Below, one piece after another: positions 1 through 6,692 of a stretch of DNA of 8,221 nt. Location: NCBI GenBank assembly GCA_036794395.1, contig DAIRGS010000312.1, forward strand, positions 1-8,221, given 5' to 3'. The notes under the pieces were generated by a model. The model saw only the letters and a list, made by a program, of their open reading frames with translations. It ran no database searches and had not been told where the DNA came from. Both the position numbers and the translations under genes were made by a program. The first letter of the stretch is position 1; each line of letters opens with the position of its first letter. Source of the stretch: DASXMX01 sp036794395. GTDB taxonomy: Bacteria > Planctomycetota > Phycisphaerae > Tepidisphaerales > Tepidisphaeraceae.

Positions 1-94
1 TGGAAGTCATTGGTCTAAACATGACTGCGCCTCTTCTCTACTCGACGTTAATCGTCTTTGTCTGTTCGTCTTTTCTGGACTCGAAGGCAGGGTG
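1..94 (-). other. Spacer after bactofilin gene; possible start of next gene
   Basis: This stretch follows the bactofilin-like gene in the direction of transcription. No convincing terminator is visible; the only fold is GACG/CGTC around a TTAAT/ATTAA loop, which is very short and lacks a T-run. On the minus strand an ATG begins at position 22 and is preceded by GAGG seven bases upstream, a reasonable Shine-Dalgarno arrangement. It opens a frame (M-F-R-P-M-T-S) that leaves the window after seven codons. This could be a third gene of the same transcription unit, 72 bases after the bactofilin stop, but seven codons are too few to identify it or prove it is coding. Confidence 0.25.
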
Positions 95-454
95 CTACTT
101 CTGCGCGATATGCGCTTGCGGCTCGATCGTGGTTTCGCCTTCCTGGGTTTTTACGCGGCCGAGCACTTTGGCGGATGCGTCGATGTACAGGCGGCCGCCG
201 CGGTTGATTGCATCGCCCCCGAGCGTGCCGCTGTGAATGACCTTGGTTTTTTCCGCGACGGTTAGATTACCACTGATGTTGCCGAACACGTGAATGCGGC
301 CGCCGGGCAGGGCGTGAAGGTTTCCGTAAATGGCGCCGCGCAGGTAGAACTTCCCGCCCTTGCTGACGCTTACATCGCCGGCAATCGAGCCCCACAATGT
401 GTACGGCTCAGTGATCGTGATATCACCTGCTAGATGTCCCCGCTCCTCACGCAT
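95..454 (-). CDS. Bactofilin-like polymer-forming beta-helix protein
   Basis: A 119-residue protein made almost wholly of repeating rungs of about 17-18 residues, each built around a G-[DN]-[hydrophobic] step: GDITI, GDVSV, GNLHA, GNLTV, GDAIN and GRVKT, with short valine, isoleucine and leucine strands between them. This is the pattern of the bactofilin/polymer-forming family (DUF583), whose right-handed beta-helices assemble into cytoskeletal filaments often attached to the inner membrane. It is short for a bactofilin: almost no N-terminal tail precedes the first rung, and the C-terminal tail is only a few residues. There is no signal peptide, so a cytoplasmic location is expected. The start is the ATG at 454, with AGGAG about 11 bases upstream inside the end of the preceding gene. 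Only six bases separate it from the upstream membrane-protein gene, so the two are co-transcribed, which suggests the membrane protein may anchor or use this scaffold. An alternative is a generic beta-helix protein not forming filaments. The fold assignment is fairly secure; the filament role is inferred. Confidence 0.72.
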   Translation of the reverse strand: MREERGHLAGDITITEPYTLWGSIAGDVSVSKGGKFYLRGAIYGNLHALPGGRIHVFGNISGNLTVAEKTKVIHSGTLGGDAINRGGRLYIDASAKVLGRVKTQEGETTIEPQAHIAQK

Positions 455-460
455 GAGTGC

Positions 461-1183
461 TCAAGCTCCTGTCTGACTGTTCGTGGGCCCGGCGGGTGGC
501 TCGACCACCTGAATCTCCGCCTCGCCTAAAGCAAATTTCAAGCCCCGGCTGCTGCGTACCTGAATATTCAACAGCAAAATCAGTGCGAACATTGGTGCGC
601 CGATAAACCGAACCCAGCTCATGTAGGCAACTGCGGCACTGTCATTGGAAAAGTGCGCCCGATGCTGAAGTTCCGGCCACGTATACAAAATACCGGGGAC
701 CACCGCGACTGGGCCGACCATGAGCTGGGCCTTGGGGTCGGGCTCGGGCTGAGTCGTTCCGGCCACCGGGTAATTCCACAGCGATTGCCACGGGAACAAT
801 AAAGTGCCCAGCACCACGCAGAGAATAAAAGCACGCGTCACGTGCGTTACGCCAATCAACCGGCCCACCAGCATGATGCCGACAATCAGCAGCAGCATGA
901 CCGCCAGGACCACCACCGCGATCATCGCGAGGAAGTCCGTGATATTGACCAGGTAGAACAAGCCGCTGGACAGATCCTTGCCCACCAAAACGGCTGGCTG
1001 GGTCGCGGCGTTGATCGTCAGGCCCGCATCACCCCGCGCGGTGTAGAATCGCACACCGAGAAACACGCCGATCTGGACCAGCAGAATGAGGAACAGGAGA
1101 AGAAACAGGAGATTTTTCCAGAAGCGTGCGATGAGCATCGCATCGGCGTAGTCTGCCGCGACGGCAAGATTGGTTCGAGTCAT
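461..1183 (-). CDS. Four-helix integral membrane protein of unknown function
   Basis: A 240-residue protein that I do not recognise as a named family. Hydrophobic segments are visible at about residues 23-46, 80-108, 116-134 and 188-208, predicting four transmembrane helices. The segment between helices 1 and 2 (about 47-79) and the longer one between helices 3 and 4 (about 135-187, with a P-E-P-D-P stretch) are polar and would lie on the same side of the membrane. The N-terminal 20 residues are polar, and the C-terminal tail after residue 209 is hydrophilic and ends in a Pro/Gly/Thr-rich stretch. The ATG at 1183 is well supported by GGAAGGAG nine bases upstream. It lies 116 bases after the glycosyltransferase gene and six bases before the bactofilin-like gene, so it is probably the first gene of a two-gene unit. 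Its likely role is an envelope partner of the bactofilin-like protein; that is inference from the tight spacing only. Confidence 0.78.
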   Translation of the reverse strand: MTRTNLAVAADYADAMLIARFWKNLLFLLLFLILLVQIGVFLGVRFYTARGDAGLTINAATQPAVLVGKDLSSGLFYLVNITDFLAMIAVVVLAVMLLLIVGIMLVGRLIGVTHVTRAFILCVVLGTLLFPWQSLWNYPVAGTTQPEPDPKAQLMVGPVAVVPGILYTWPELQHRAHFSNDSAAVAYMSWVRFIGAPMFALILLLNIQVRSSRGLKFALGEAEIQVVEPPAGPTNSQTGA

Positions 1184-1299
1184 GTCAGTCGGCTCCTTCC
1201 AAGAGCGTCAAGTGTCAACGTGTTAACGAAAAGCTCGCGGCTTCGCAATTGGGACAATCCGACAGCCCATTCGGCACGTCTATCGATCGCTCTTGCCGA

Positions 1300-3477
1300 T
1301 CAGGTATTGCCCGCCGCACACCACTCATGCCACATCGCATGAAATGCTGCCTCGACATCGCGCGCGAACGCTGGGGCATCCATGAGGATGGATGCGCTGA
1401 GTTTATCCCGCAAGCCGGATCGGATGCTCGATAACCCGGGAAGATCCGAGGCAAAATTCTTGATGATGTTGCGGTATTGCTCCGGATCAGAGGCTACCCA
1501 CTGGGGGCATCCCAGATTCGAAAGAATACTCATCCCGCCGCGTGAGACTGAGGTTCGCCCGGCCAGGCTCACCACGGGTACGCCCATCCATAGCGCGTCT
1601 AAGGTGGTTGTGCCGCCTGAATAGGGAAACGGGTCGAGGGCGATATCGATGCGGTTATACAAATTGAAATACTGATCAGGAGAGGTAAAGCCGATCGGCT
1701 CAACCCGGTTCGGGTCGATTCCCTGGTCCGTGAAATACTTGAATAATGCGCGATGATGTCGGCCGGCCAGGGTATGCAGCACCAGTTTTGAATCGGGCAA
1801 ATCGCGCAACAGCTGGCACCATGTTTCCAAAGTCCGCGGCGATACTTTGCTGAAATTATTCAAGCAGCCGAACGTGATGTGGCCGGCGGCTAGCGCGGGG
1901 AGCGGAGCAACCGCGGGTGCTTGGGAGGGCGCCGAATAACACCAGTACGATTTGAGATGGACGGGCTTTTCGCAGTAGGGGCCGTCTCCTTGGTCGGGTG
2001 GATCCAGAAAATTGTCGGTCAGGCGGTAGTCGATGGTTTCCGACCCGGTGGTACTGCAGTACGCGAGGTAACTCACCTGCACCGGCGCGGGCTTACGGGC
2101 GAATGCGAGCATCCGGCTGCCGTCCATGTGCATCGCCAGGTCCACCAGGATGTCGATGCCATCACGCCGAATTTGATCTGCCAGGTCAGCATCCGAAAGA
2201 CTGAATGTCTCTCGCCATACATCGGCATGTGCCTTGATCGATGGAGTCAGCGGGGTTTCCTGGCGGACATCGGAGTAGCAGTAAACCTTGAACAGCTCGC
2301 GGTTGTGATTGCTCAATAGCGGCAGGATGAATCGGCCGACCGGATGGTCCCGGAAATCCGGCGAGACATAGCCAATCCGCAGTGCGCGGTCGGGGGTGCG
2401 ATCATTGGTCGGCACCTGCCTGGACGGCGCGAGCGGTTGAACCCATTGTCTGTTCCACGCGTCGTGCTCGCGGGCGATCTCGGCGGGGTCGTAATTGTCA
2501 TAAAAGTGAATGGTGTAGAGAAGATTGGACGCCGCCGCGGGCTCGGGTTTGACGGCCAGAGATTTTCGATATTCGGAAACGGCCTCGTCAATCCGCCCCA
2601 GCTTCCGTAGTGCATTTCCCAGGTTGTAGTAGGGGGTTGCGAGATTGGGCTGAGCCGCCATGGCGCGCTCATACACCTCCACACACTGCTCGGCCGATTC
2701 AGGGAGGCCTTCCAGCAGCGTGCCGAGGTTGTTGAGCACCACTGCGTCATCAGGGCGGATTGATAACGCGTGCTGATACGCTTCGGCCGCTTCACGCAGG
2801 CGATTCACGTCGCGAAGCGCATTGCCGAGATTATTGAACGCTTCGGGAAATTCGGGCTTGGTCGCGATGGCAAGATGAAACGCGGCAATTGCCTCATCCG
2901 TCTGGTTCTGTTTGGCCAGCATGTCGCCCAGCGCGTTGTAGGCGTCGGCGTAGTCGGGCTTGGCGGTCGTCGCCGCTCGGAAGGCCGATGCAGCGCCGAC
3001 CAAGTCGCCCTTGGCGCGAAGGGCGGCGCCGAGGTTGTAATGGGCCTCGGCAAGTTGAGGGTTTCGGACCAGCGCTTCCTGGCTGGCGACGATGGCCTTA
3101 TCGAATTGCCCGGTCTCGACCAGCAGGCTGGCCAGATTGTTGTATCCCGCGGGGTTCTGGGGCGCAAACCGAATTGAGGTGTGGTAAGACGCGATGGCGT
3201 CATCGCGCTTGCCCTGAGCCGCGAGGACCATTCCAAGATTCCCATGATAACCCGCCACATTGGGCTGAATCGCGATCGCCTGGCGGATCAGGGTTTCGGC
3301 CGGTGCGTTCTGACCCATCTGATGGGCCAGCACACCCAGCATGTGCATTGACTCATGATGACGGGGATTCTGGGTGAGGATGGAACGATACAGTCGCTCA
3401 GCATCGAAGAATTGCCCCGCCTTGTGATGGGTAACGGCGGTATCGAACGATTTCTGCGCGTTGAAGGTTTCAGGCAT
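1300..3477 (-). CDS. TPR protein with O-GlcNAc-transferase-like (GT41, SPINDLY-type) domain
   Basis: This 725-residue protein has two parts. Residues about 11-316 hold nine consecutive 34-residue tetratricopeptide repeats (one is 35), with typical N-N-L-G / A-Y-N motifs and Pro near position 32 of most units. Residues about 365-700 match the GT41 glycosyltransferase domain of O-GlcNAc transferases and SPINDLY: RIGYVSPDFRDHP at 367, FARKPAPVQVSYLAY near 459, TFGCLNNFSKVSP around 535-547, and DPFPYSGGTTTLDALWMGVP near 615-633. His378 and Lys544 sit at the positions of the conserved active-site His and UDP-contacting Lys of the family. The expected reaction is transfer of a sugar from a nucleotide sugar to Ser/Thr of target proteins, with the TPR solenoid choosing the target; donor and targets cannot be read from sequence. 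There is no signal peptide or membrane segment, so it is cytoplasmic. I chose the ATG at 3477, weakly preceded by GGAA, over an in-frame TTG four codons earlier that has no ribosome site. It stands alone: 337 bases of repeat-bearing spacer precede it and 116 bases follow. Confidence 0.9.
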   Translation of the reverse strand: MPETFNAQKSFDTAVTHHKAGQFFDAERLYRSILTQNPRHHESMHMLGVLAHQMGQNAPAETLIRQAIAIQPNVAGYHGNLGMVLAAQGKRDDAIASYHTSIRFAPQNPAGYNNLASLLVETGQFDKAIVASQEALVRNPQLAEAHYNLGAALRAKGDLVGAASAFRAATTAKPDYADAYNALGDMLAKQNQTDEAIAAFHLAIATKPEFPEAFNNLGNALRDVNRLREAAEAYQHALSIRPDDAVVLNNLGTLLEGLPESAEQCVEVYERAMAAQPNLATPYYNLGNALRKLGRIDEAVSEYRKSLAVKPEPAAASNLLYTIHFYDNYDPAEIAREHDAWNRQWVQPLAPSRQVPTNDRTPDRALRIGYVSPDFRDHPVGRFILPLLSNHNRELFKVYCYSDVRQETPLTPSIKAHADVWRETFSLSDADLADQIRRDGIDILVDLAMHMDGSRMLAFARKPAPVQVSYLAYCSTTGSETIDYRLTDNFLDPPDQGDGPYCEKPVHLKSYWCYSAPSQAPAVAPLPALAAGHITFGCLNNFSKVSPRTLETWCQLLRDLPDSKLVLHTLAGRHHRALFKYFTDQGIDPNRVEPIGFTSPDQYFNLYNRIDIALDPFPYSGGTTTLDALWMGVPVVSLAGRTSVSRGGMSILSNLGCPQWVASDPEQYRNIIKNFASDLPGLSSIRSGLRDKLSASILMDAPAFARDVEAAFHAMWHEWCAAGNT

Positions 3478-3520
3478 AGTTGGTTCCAAGGATCTTATCG
3501 GCTTAGCCTGGGAAATTCAG

Positions 3521-3750
3521 GATTCACCGCGGAGCCGCAGCCTTCGGCTCGACTCGACCGCCTTCGGCTCTGAGGCTCAGGCTCGAAGAGAGCTCGTCGC
3601 GGGCTGAGGCTCAGGCTCGAAGAGAGATCGCAGAGAAAACATCACAGCAATGGGATGTGTGAGCTGCGCACCGTGCGTGACAAAATGTTCTGCGATTTTG
3701 CGGGTAAGCTGTTGCGACTTCTGAATTCTCCGCGTACTCCGCGTCTCTGC
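3521..3750. repeat. Interrupted foldback repeat built from GCRGAG units
   Basis: The right arm, 3724-3750, read on the minus strand is made of units GCAGAG-ACG, CGGAG-TACG and CGGAG-AATT. The left arm on the plus strand is the same kind of array but in two pieces: 3529-3540 (GCGGAGCCGCAG) and 3625-3639 (AGATCGCAGAGAAAA). Joined, the left arm matches the inverted right arm at 19 of 27 positions, with a period of about nine bases. The 84 bases 3541-3624 interrupt the left arm and hold a tandem repeat. Dispersed repeats with this GCAGAGnCGCAGAG pattern are common between genes in many environmental bacteria, including planctomycetes (from memory; not checked). It has no open reading frame of its own. 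Confidence 0.6.
3570..3626. repeat. Direct repeat of 23 bp, 34-bp period
   Basis: A 23-base sequence beginning CTGAGGCTCAGGCTCGAAG occurs without mismatch at 3570-3592 and again at 3604-3626. Just to the left, the 10-mer CCTTCGGCTC occurs twice, at 3541-3550 and 3561-3570. Together these make up nearly all of the 84 bases that interrupt the foldback repeat, so they look like a secondary, locally amplified insertion. Confidence 0.85.
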
Positions 3751-3814
3751 CGGTACGTAGTGCGAGATCATAGTGATACACGCGGCGGGCAGGCAGCACG
3801 ATGCGTTTGACGCC

Positions 3815-5413
3815 TCAAAATCCCACCGCGTGGCCATCGTGGCGGCAGTCGCTGGCGGCGGCGTAGCAGTCCTTGAGGCGGAGGATGGCCTGACCCGAGC
3901 CGAAGTTGATGGTGCGTGGCTCGTGGGTCAGTTCGTGGCCGCGACGGGTGAGTTCGTCATAGACGGAGGGGGCGAAGCCGGGCTCGATCAGGACCTTTTT
4001 ATTTTTCGTTACTTGCCAGCGGGGGGCATCGAGCGCGGCCTGTGGATTTTGCGCGAAGTCGATGAAGCGGCTGGCCACCTGGAGGTGACCTTGTGGCTGC
4101 ATAAATCCGCCCATGACGCCGAACGCCATCACGGGTTCTTCGCCTGTGTCGATTTTGCGCGTGAGGAAGGCGGGAATGATCGTGTGGTAGGGGCGTTTGC
4201 CGCCGGCGATCTGGTTGCAGTGATCGGGGGTGAGTACGAAACACGCGCCGCGGTTCTGGAGGTGAATTCCGGTGTTGGGGATGACGATTCCCGAGCCGAA
4301 GCCCTGGTAATTGGATTGGATGAGCGTGACCATCGTGCCATCGGCATCGGCGGCGGTGAGTAGGATGGTGCCGCCGGGCTTGGGGGTGCCGAAGTTGGGG
4401 TCGCCGGCGTGTTCAGGATCGATGAGGGCGGCGCGCTTTTGGGTATATGCGGGATCGAGAAGTTGTTCGACTTTGATGCGCATGTACGCGGGGTCGGCGA
4501 TGTGCTGGTGAGCATCGGCGAAGGCTAACTTCATTGATTCGATCCCCAGATGCACAACGTCGGGGCAATCGGGTTCGAGGTGGCGGATGTCGCGATGTTC
4601 GAGGATGGCAAGGGCGAGCAGGGCGGCGAGGCCCTGGCCATTGGGTGGGATTTCGTAGAGGCGCGTGCCGTGATAATCGACGAAGATGGGGTCGACCCAA
4701 TCGGCGCGATGATTGGCGAGATCTTCGAGGGTGAAAAGTCCGCCGGTGGCTTTGGCATGATCGACGAACTGGCGCGCGATTTCGCCGTGGTAGTAATCTT
4801 CGCCGGTGGAGTCGGCGACACGATGGAGCGAGCGCGCGAGGGCGGTGTTGACGAAGCGGTGGCCGGGAAGAGGGGCACGGCCGTTGGGGAGGAATAATTT
4901 GGCGAAGGTTGGGTTGTCGCCGAAGAGGGCTTCGGATTTGGCCCATAAGCCAGAGGTGAGCGGGGCGACCGGGAAGCCATCGGAGGCGTAGTGGATGGCG
5001 GGTTCGAGGAGTTTGGCGAAGGGCAGCTTGCCGAATTTTTTGGAGAGTGCTACCCAGCCCGACACCACGCCGGGCACGGTGACGGCGTCCCATCCTCGGG
5101 CGGGCATCTGGGTTTTGCCGCCGAAGTGATCGATGGTCATTGCCCTGGGCGCTCGGCCTGAGGCGTTGAGGCCGTGGAGTTTGCCCTTGTGCCAGACGAG
5201 GGCGAAGTTATCGGCGCCCAGACCATTGGAGCAAGGCTCAACGACGGCCATGACCGCTGCCGTGGCGACGGCCGCGTCGACGGCGTTTCCTCCTGATCGG
5301 AGGATGTGCAGGCCCGCCTGCGCGGCCAGGGGCTGAGAGGTAGCGACCATGTTCGCGGCCATTACGGGCTGGCGCTGCGACGGGTAGGGGAGCTGCCAGC
5401 TTGGATCGGGCAT
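3815..5413 (-). CDS. Gamma-glutamyltransferase-like Ntn hydrolase (GGT/acylase family)
   Basis: A 532-residue member of the gamma-glutamyltranspeptidase family, which cleaves gamma-glutamyl bonds (for example in glutathione) and passes the group to water or an amino acid. These enzymes mature by self-cleavage in front of a threonine nucleophile. Here that is Thr349 in P-G-G-T-I-L-L, followed seven residues later by the conserved D-A-D-G step, giving subunits of 348 and 184 residues, close to the usual sizes. Other family marks are RSGGNAVDAAVA near 39, NGLGAD near 63, SGRAPR at 85-90, GFGSGIV near 371 and GGFMQPQGH near 435. The last resembles cytoplasmic GGT-like/acylase relatives such as YwrD rather than secreted GGT with its Ser-Ser oxyanion pair. 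No signal peptide is seen, so a cytoplasmic enzyme is likely; the substrate is uncertain. An in-frame TTG 40 codons upstream is rejected because that extension translates an intergenic repeat; ATG 5413 has a good ribosome site. The gene stands alone between two repeat-bearing spacers. Confidence 0.9.
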   Translation of the reverse strand: MPDPSWQLPYPSQRQPVMAANMVATSQPLAAQAGLHILRSGGNAVDAAVATAAVMAVVEPCSNGLGADNFALVWHKGKLHGLNASGRAPRAMTIDHFGGKTQMPARGWDAVTVPGVVSGWVALSKKFGKLPFAKLLEPAIHYASDGFPVAPLTSGLWAKSEALFGDNPTFAKLFLPNGRAPLPGHRFVNTALARSLHRVADSTGEDYYHGEIARQFVDHAKATGGLFTLEDLANHRADWVDPIFVDYHGTRLYEIPPNGQGLAALLALAILEHRDIRHLEPDCPDVVHLGIESMKLAFADAHQHIADPAYMRIKVEQLLDPAYTQKRAALIDPEHAGDPNFGTPKPGGTILLTAADADGTMVTLIQSNYQGFGSGIVIPNTGIHLQNRGACFVLTPDHCNQIAGGKRPYHTIIPAFLTRKIDTGEEPVMAFGVMGGFMQPQGHLQVASRFIDFAQNPQAALDAPRWQVTKNKKVLIEPGFAPSVYDELTRRGHELTHEPRTINFGSGQAILRLKDCYAAASDCRHDGHAVGF

Positions 5414-5419
5414 GGCCGG

Positions 5420-5424
5420 ACCTC
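5420..5424 (-). promoter_or_regulatory. Ribosome binding site deciding the GGT-like start
   Basis: GAGGT on the minus strand lies six bases before the ATG at 5413. It supports this start over the in-frame TTG at 5533, which lies beyond the left repeat arm and has no comparable site. Confidence 0.65.
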
Positions 5425-5440
5425 GGTTAAACCAAAAAAG

Positions 5441-5750
5441 AAAGCGGGCGCGCCGAAAAAGGGGTGCGTGACGGCCCCTTATTCCCTCCACCGGTACGCC
5501 GGGGGATGGCAGGGAGGGGGTTTCTTCCGTCAACGCCCGATAGGCGGTGTACGGCGTCCAAGTACCTCAGGATGTCGCATTTGAGGTGCGAACGTGAGCA
5601 AACTGCGACCATGATCAGGACTGCTGAGTACGCGCACCGTCCGTCAACTCATGCCCCCTCCCTACCCTCCCCCGGCGTACCGGGAGAGGGAAAGAGGGCC
5701 GGCTACAGTGTCATGCACCCGCCCGAATCATCTACAGGCGCGCCCGCTTT
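5441..5750. repeat. Inverted pair of dispersed hairpin repeats with perfect 14-bp ends (MITE-like)
   Basis: Two copies of one repeat face each other. The outer ends, 5441-5454 (AAAGCGGGCGCGCC) and 5737-5750 (GGCGCGCCCGCTTT), are perfect inverted repeats of 14 bp. The inner cores, 5482-5520 and 5654-5692, are inverted repeats matching at 35 of 39 positions. The sequence between end and core is also loosely alike in the two copies (GGGCCG and GCACCC steps), with the right copy longer. Each core folds on itself: 5665-5690 gives 10 of 11 pairs around CGTA, and 5484-5509 gives 9 of 11 around TACG. No target-site duplication is visible outside the ends, and there is no transposase. This fits two insertions of a dispersed hairpin repeat or a small non-autonomous element. 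Confidence 0.75.
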
Positions 5751-5761
5751 GCAATTGTGAT

Positions 5762-6586
5762 TTACTTACCTTCTTCGATGGGACGGACCTTTACGTTGCG
5801 AAACGAGACCTTGCCGTGATCGCCCTGGAGGACGAGGTAGCCGGTGTCGAACTTGGCGTAGTTCGCCATTCCGGGCTTCTTGTGATTGAACTTGCTCTTC
5901 TCGACGCGGCTGTTGAAGTCTTCGCTGTTCAAAACGTATTCGAAGTACTTCACGCCGTTAATGTCGTGCTCGCACTTGTCCTTGCTGACAAGCAGGCGAA
6001 CCTTGTTCCATTCGCCTACCGGTTTGGTGGCATCAAGCGTCTTGTTGGTCTTCGGATCAATGGGGGGTTGATAGAGGGCATACAACCAACCACAACGGAT
6101 CGGGTCGGCGGCGGCGGTGTTGTCTTCGAGCTGGAACTCGGGGCCGGTCGACCAGGTTGCGCCGCCGGCATCGGTTACGTGAAAGAGGATGCCGCTGTTG
6201 CCGGCATGGCTGATGTTGTATTCGAGGCTGAGCTCGAACCAGGTGTATTTGTCGTTGGTGCATAGATCTCCGGCTTCACGTCCGGGTTTCTCGCAAGTGA
6301 GAATGCCATCCTTCACTGCCCAACCCGAACCGGCTTTATCCTTCTTGTAGCTATGCCAGCCTTCGGTGTCTTTGCCGTCGAACAGCAGCTTCCAGCCGGC
6401 GGCTTTTTCTTCATCTGTAAGTTTGTTGGCGTTTGGATCGACTGGGATTTCGACTGCCGGAGGTTCGGCTGTTTTGGGGGCGTCGGCGGCCTTTTGGCCA
6501 TCGGCGGCGAATAACGTTCGGGTGGCCGGCACGGCAAGCAGTCCGGCCAGGGCGGCCAGCGCAAGGGTCTTCTTGATCGGTTTCAT
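5762..6586 (-). CDS. Secreted DUF1080 (3-keto-disaccharide hydrolase) family protein
   Basis: A 274-residue precursor. Residues 1-28 form a classical signal peptide: a basic start (MKPIKK), a hydrophobic core and a probable cut after L-F-A, so the protein is exported. A Pro/Ala-rich linker follows, then the DUF1080 / 3-keto-disaccharide hydrolase domain from about residue 60 to the end. Family marks visible are GWKLLFDGKDTEGWHSY at 64, WAVKDGILTCE at 79, GNSGILFHV at 119, GPEFQLEDN at 148, GEWNKVRLLV at 191, GVKYFEY at 201 and GYLVLQGDHGKVSFRNVKVRP at 249, although the last is split here only by description. The fold is a concanavalin-like beta-sandwich. Some members cleave 3-keto-glycosides made by a partner oxidoreductase; no such partner is in this window, so the substrate is unknown. 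The ATG at 6586 is preferred over one 30 codons earlier because the signal peptide starts here, GAGGAG lies 12 bases upstream, and a promoter sits between the two candidates. Confidence 0.9.
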   Translation of the reverse strand: MKPIKKTLALAALAGLLAVPATRTLFAADGQKAADAPKTAEPPAVEIPVDPNANKLTDEEKAAGWKLLFDGKDTEGWHSYKKDKAGSGWAVKDGILTCEKPGREAGDLCTNDKYTWFELSLEYNISHAGNSGILFHVTDAGGATWSTGPEFQLEDNTAAADPIRCGWLYALYQPPIDPKTNKTLDATKPVGEWNKVRLLVSKDKCEHDINGVKYFEYVLNSEDFNSRVEKSKFNHKKPGMANYAKFDTGYLVLQGDHGKVSFRNVKVRPIEEGK

Positions 6587-6637
6587 GGTGTAACTTCGCT
6601 CCTCAGATTGTGGTGGGGTGAATTGACTCTGCGCGCA

Positions 6638-6665
6638 AGTATATTCAGCGCTGCAACGCTTGCAA
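6638..6665 (-). promoter_or_regulatory. Candidate sigma-70-type promoter of the DUF1080 gene
   Basis: On the minus strand TTGCAA (6660-6665) and TATACT (6638-6643) are separated by 16 bases, close to the -35/-10 consensus. The predicted transcript would start near 6631 and have a leader of about 45 bases before the ATG at 6586, containing the GAGGAG ribosome site at 6599-6604. The position supports that start and argues against the longer reading from 6676. Confidence 0.5.
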
Positions 6666-6692
6666 CGCATATCCATTACGCCGGTTCGGGGA

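Larger units (their letters stand above)
3478..3814. other. Gene-free spacer between GGT-like and glycosyltransferase genes
   Basis: These 337 bases hold no convincing gene. Open frames across them on the minus strand translate repeat-derived sequence and have no ribosome site. Most of the stretch (about 3521-3750) is occupied by the foldback repeat and its tandem insertion listed separately. The remaining 3751-3814 shows nothing recognisable. I saw no convincing -35/-10 pair for the glycosyltransferase gene and no T-tailed hairpin after the GGT-like gene. Confidence 0.7.
5414..5761. other. Gene-free spacer between DUF1080 and GGT-like genes
   Basis: These 348 bases contain no supported gene. 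Nearly all of it (5441-5750) is an inverted pair of repeats around a 133-base centre. Short open frames on both strands translate the repeat into Pro/Ser/Gly/Arg-rich peptides and are not believable. No clear -35/-10 pair for the GGT-like gene was found. The hairpins in the arms could stop transcription coming out of the DUF1080 gene, although neither has a T-run. Confidence 0.7.

Noticed and set aside
1242..1302. Small minus-strand frame with a C-P-N-C motif after the glycosyltransferase stop
   Set aside because: Only about 20 codons from a GTG, no ribosome site, and a single Cys pair is weak evidence for a zinc-binding or redox peptide.
3478..3510. GATAAG-like -10 box ahead of the glycosyltransferase gene
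   Set aside because: There is no matching -35 box at the proper distance and the implied leader is too short for a ribosome site.
3577..3837. 86-codon minus-strand frame between the GGT-like and glycosyltransferase genes
   Set aside because: It is mostly a translation of the foldback and tandem repeats, overlaps the GGT-like 3' end and has no ribosome site.
3773..4363. 196-codon plus-strand frame opposite the GGT-like gene
   Set aside because: It is antisense to a gene with clear family motifs; long opposite frames are expected in GC-rich coding DNA.
5414..5533. N-terminal 40-codon extension of the GGT-like protein from a TTG at 5533
   Set aside because: The extension translates the left arm of the intergenic repeat, has no ribosome site, and is not part of the family; the ATG at 5413 has GAGGT six bases upstream.
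5427..5612. 61-codon minus-strand frame in the repeat spacer
   Set aside because: More than half is repeat sequence, it overlaps the GGT-like start, and no family or ribosome site is visible.
5441..5750. Insertion sequence or CRISPR array
   Set aside because: There is no transposase, no outer target duplication, and only two inverted copies instead of regularly spaced direct repeats.
5651..6265. 204-codon plus-strand frame opposite the DUF1080 gene
   Set aside because: It starts in the repeat arm and runs antisense to a well-supported gene; no motifs of its own.
6587..6676. 30-codon extension of the DUF1080 protein from the ATG at 6676
   Set aside because: It would place the signal peptide inside the protein and reads through the predicted promoter and ribosome site.
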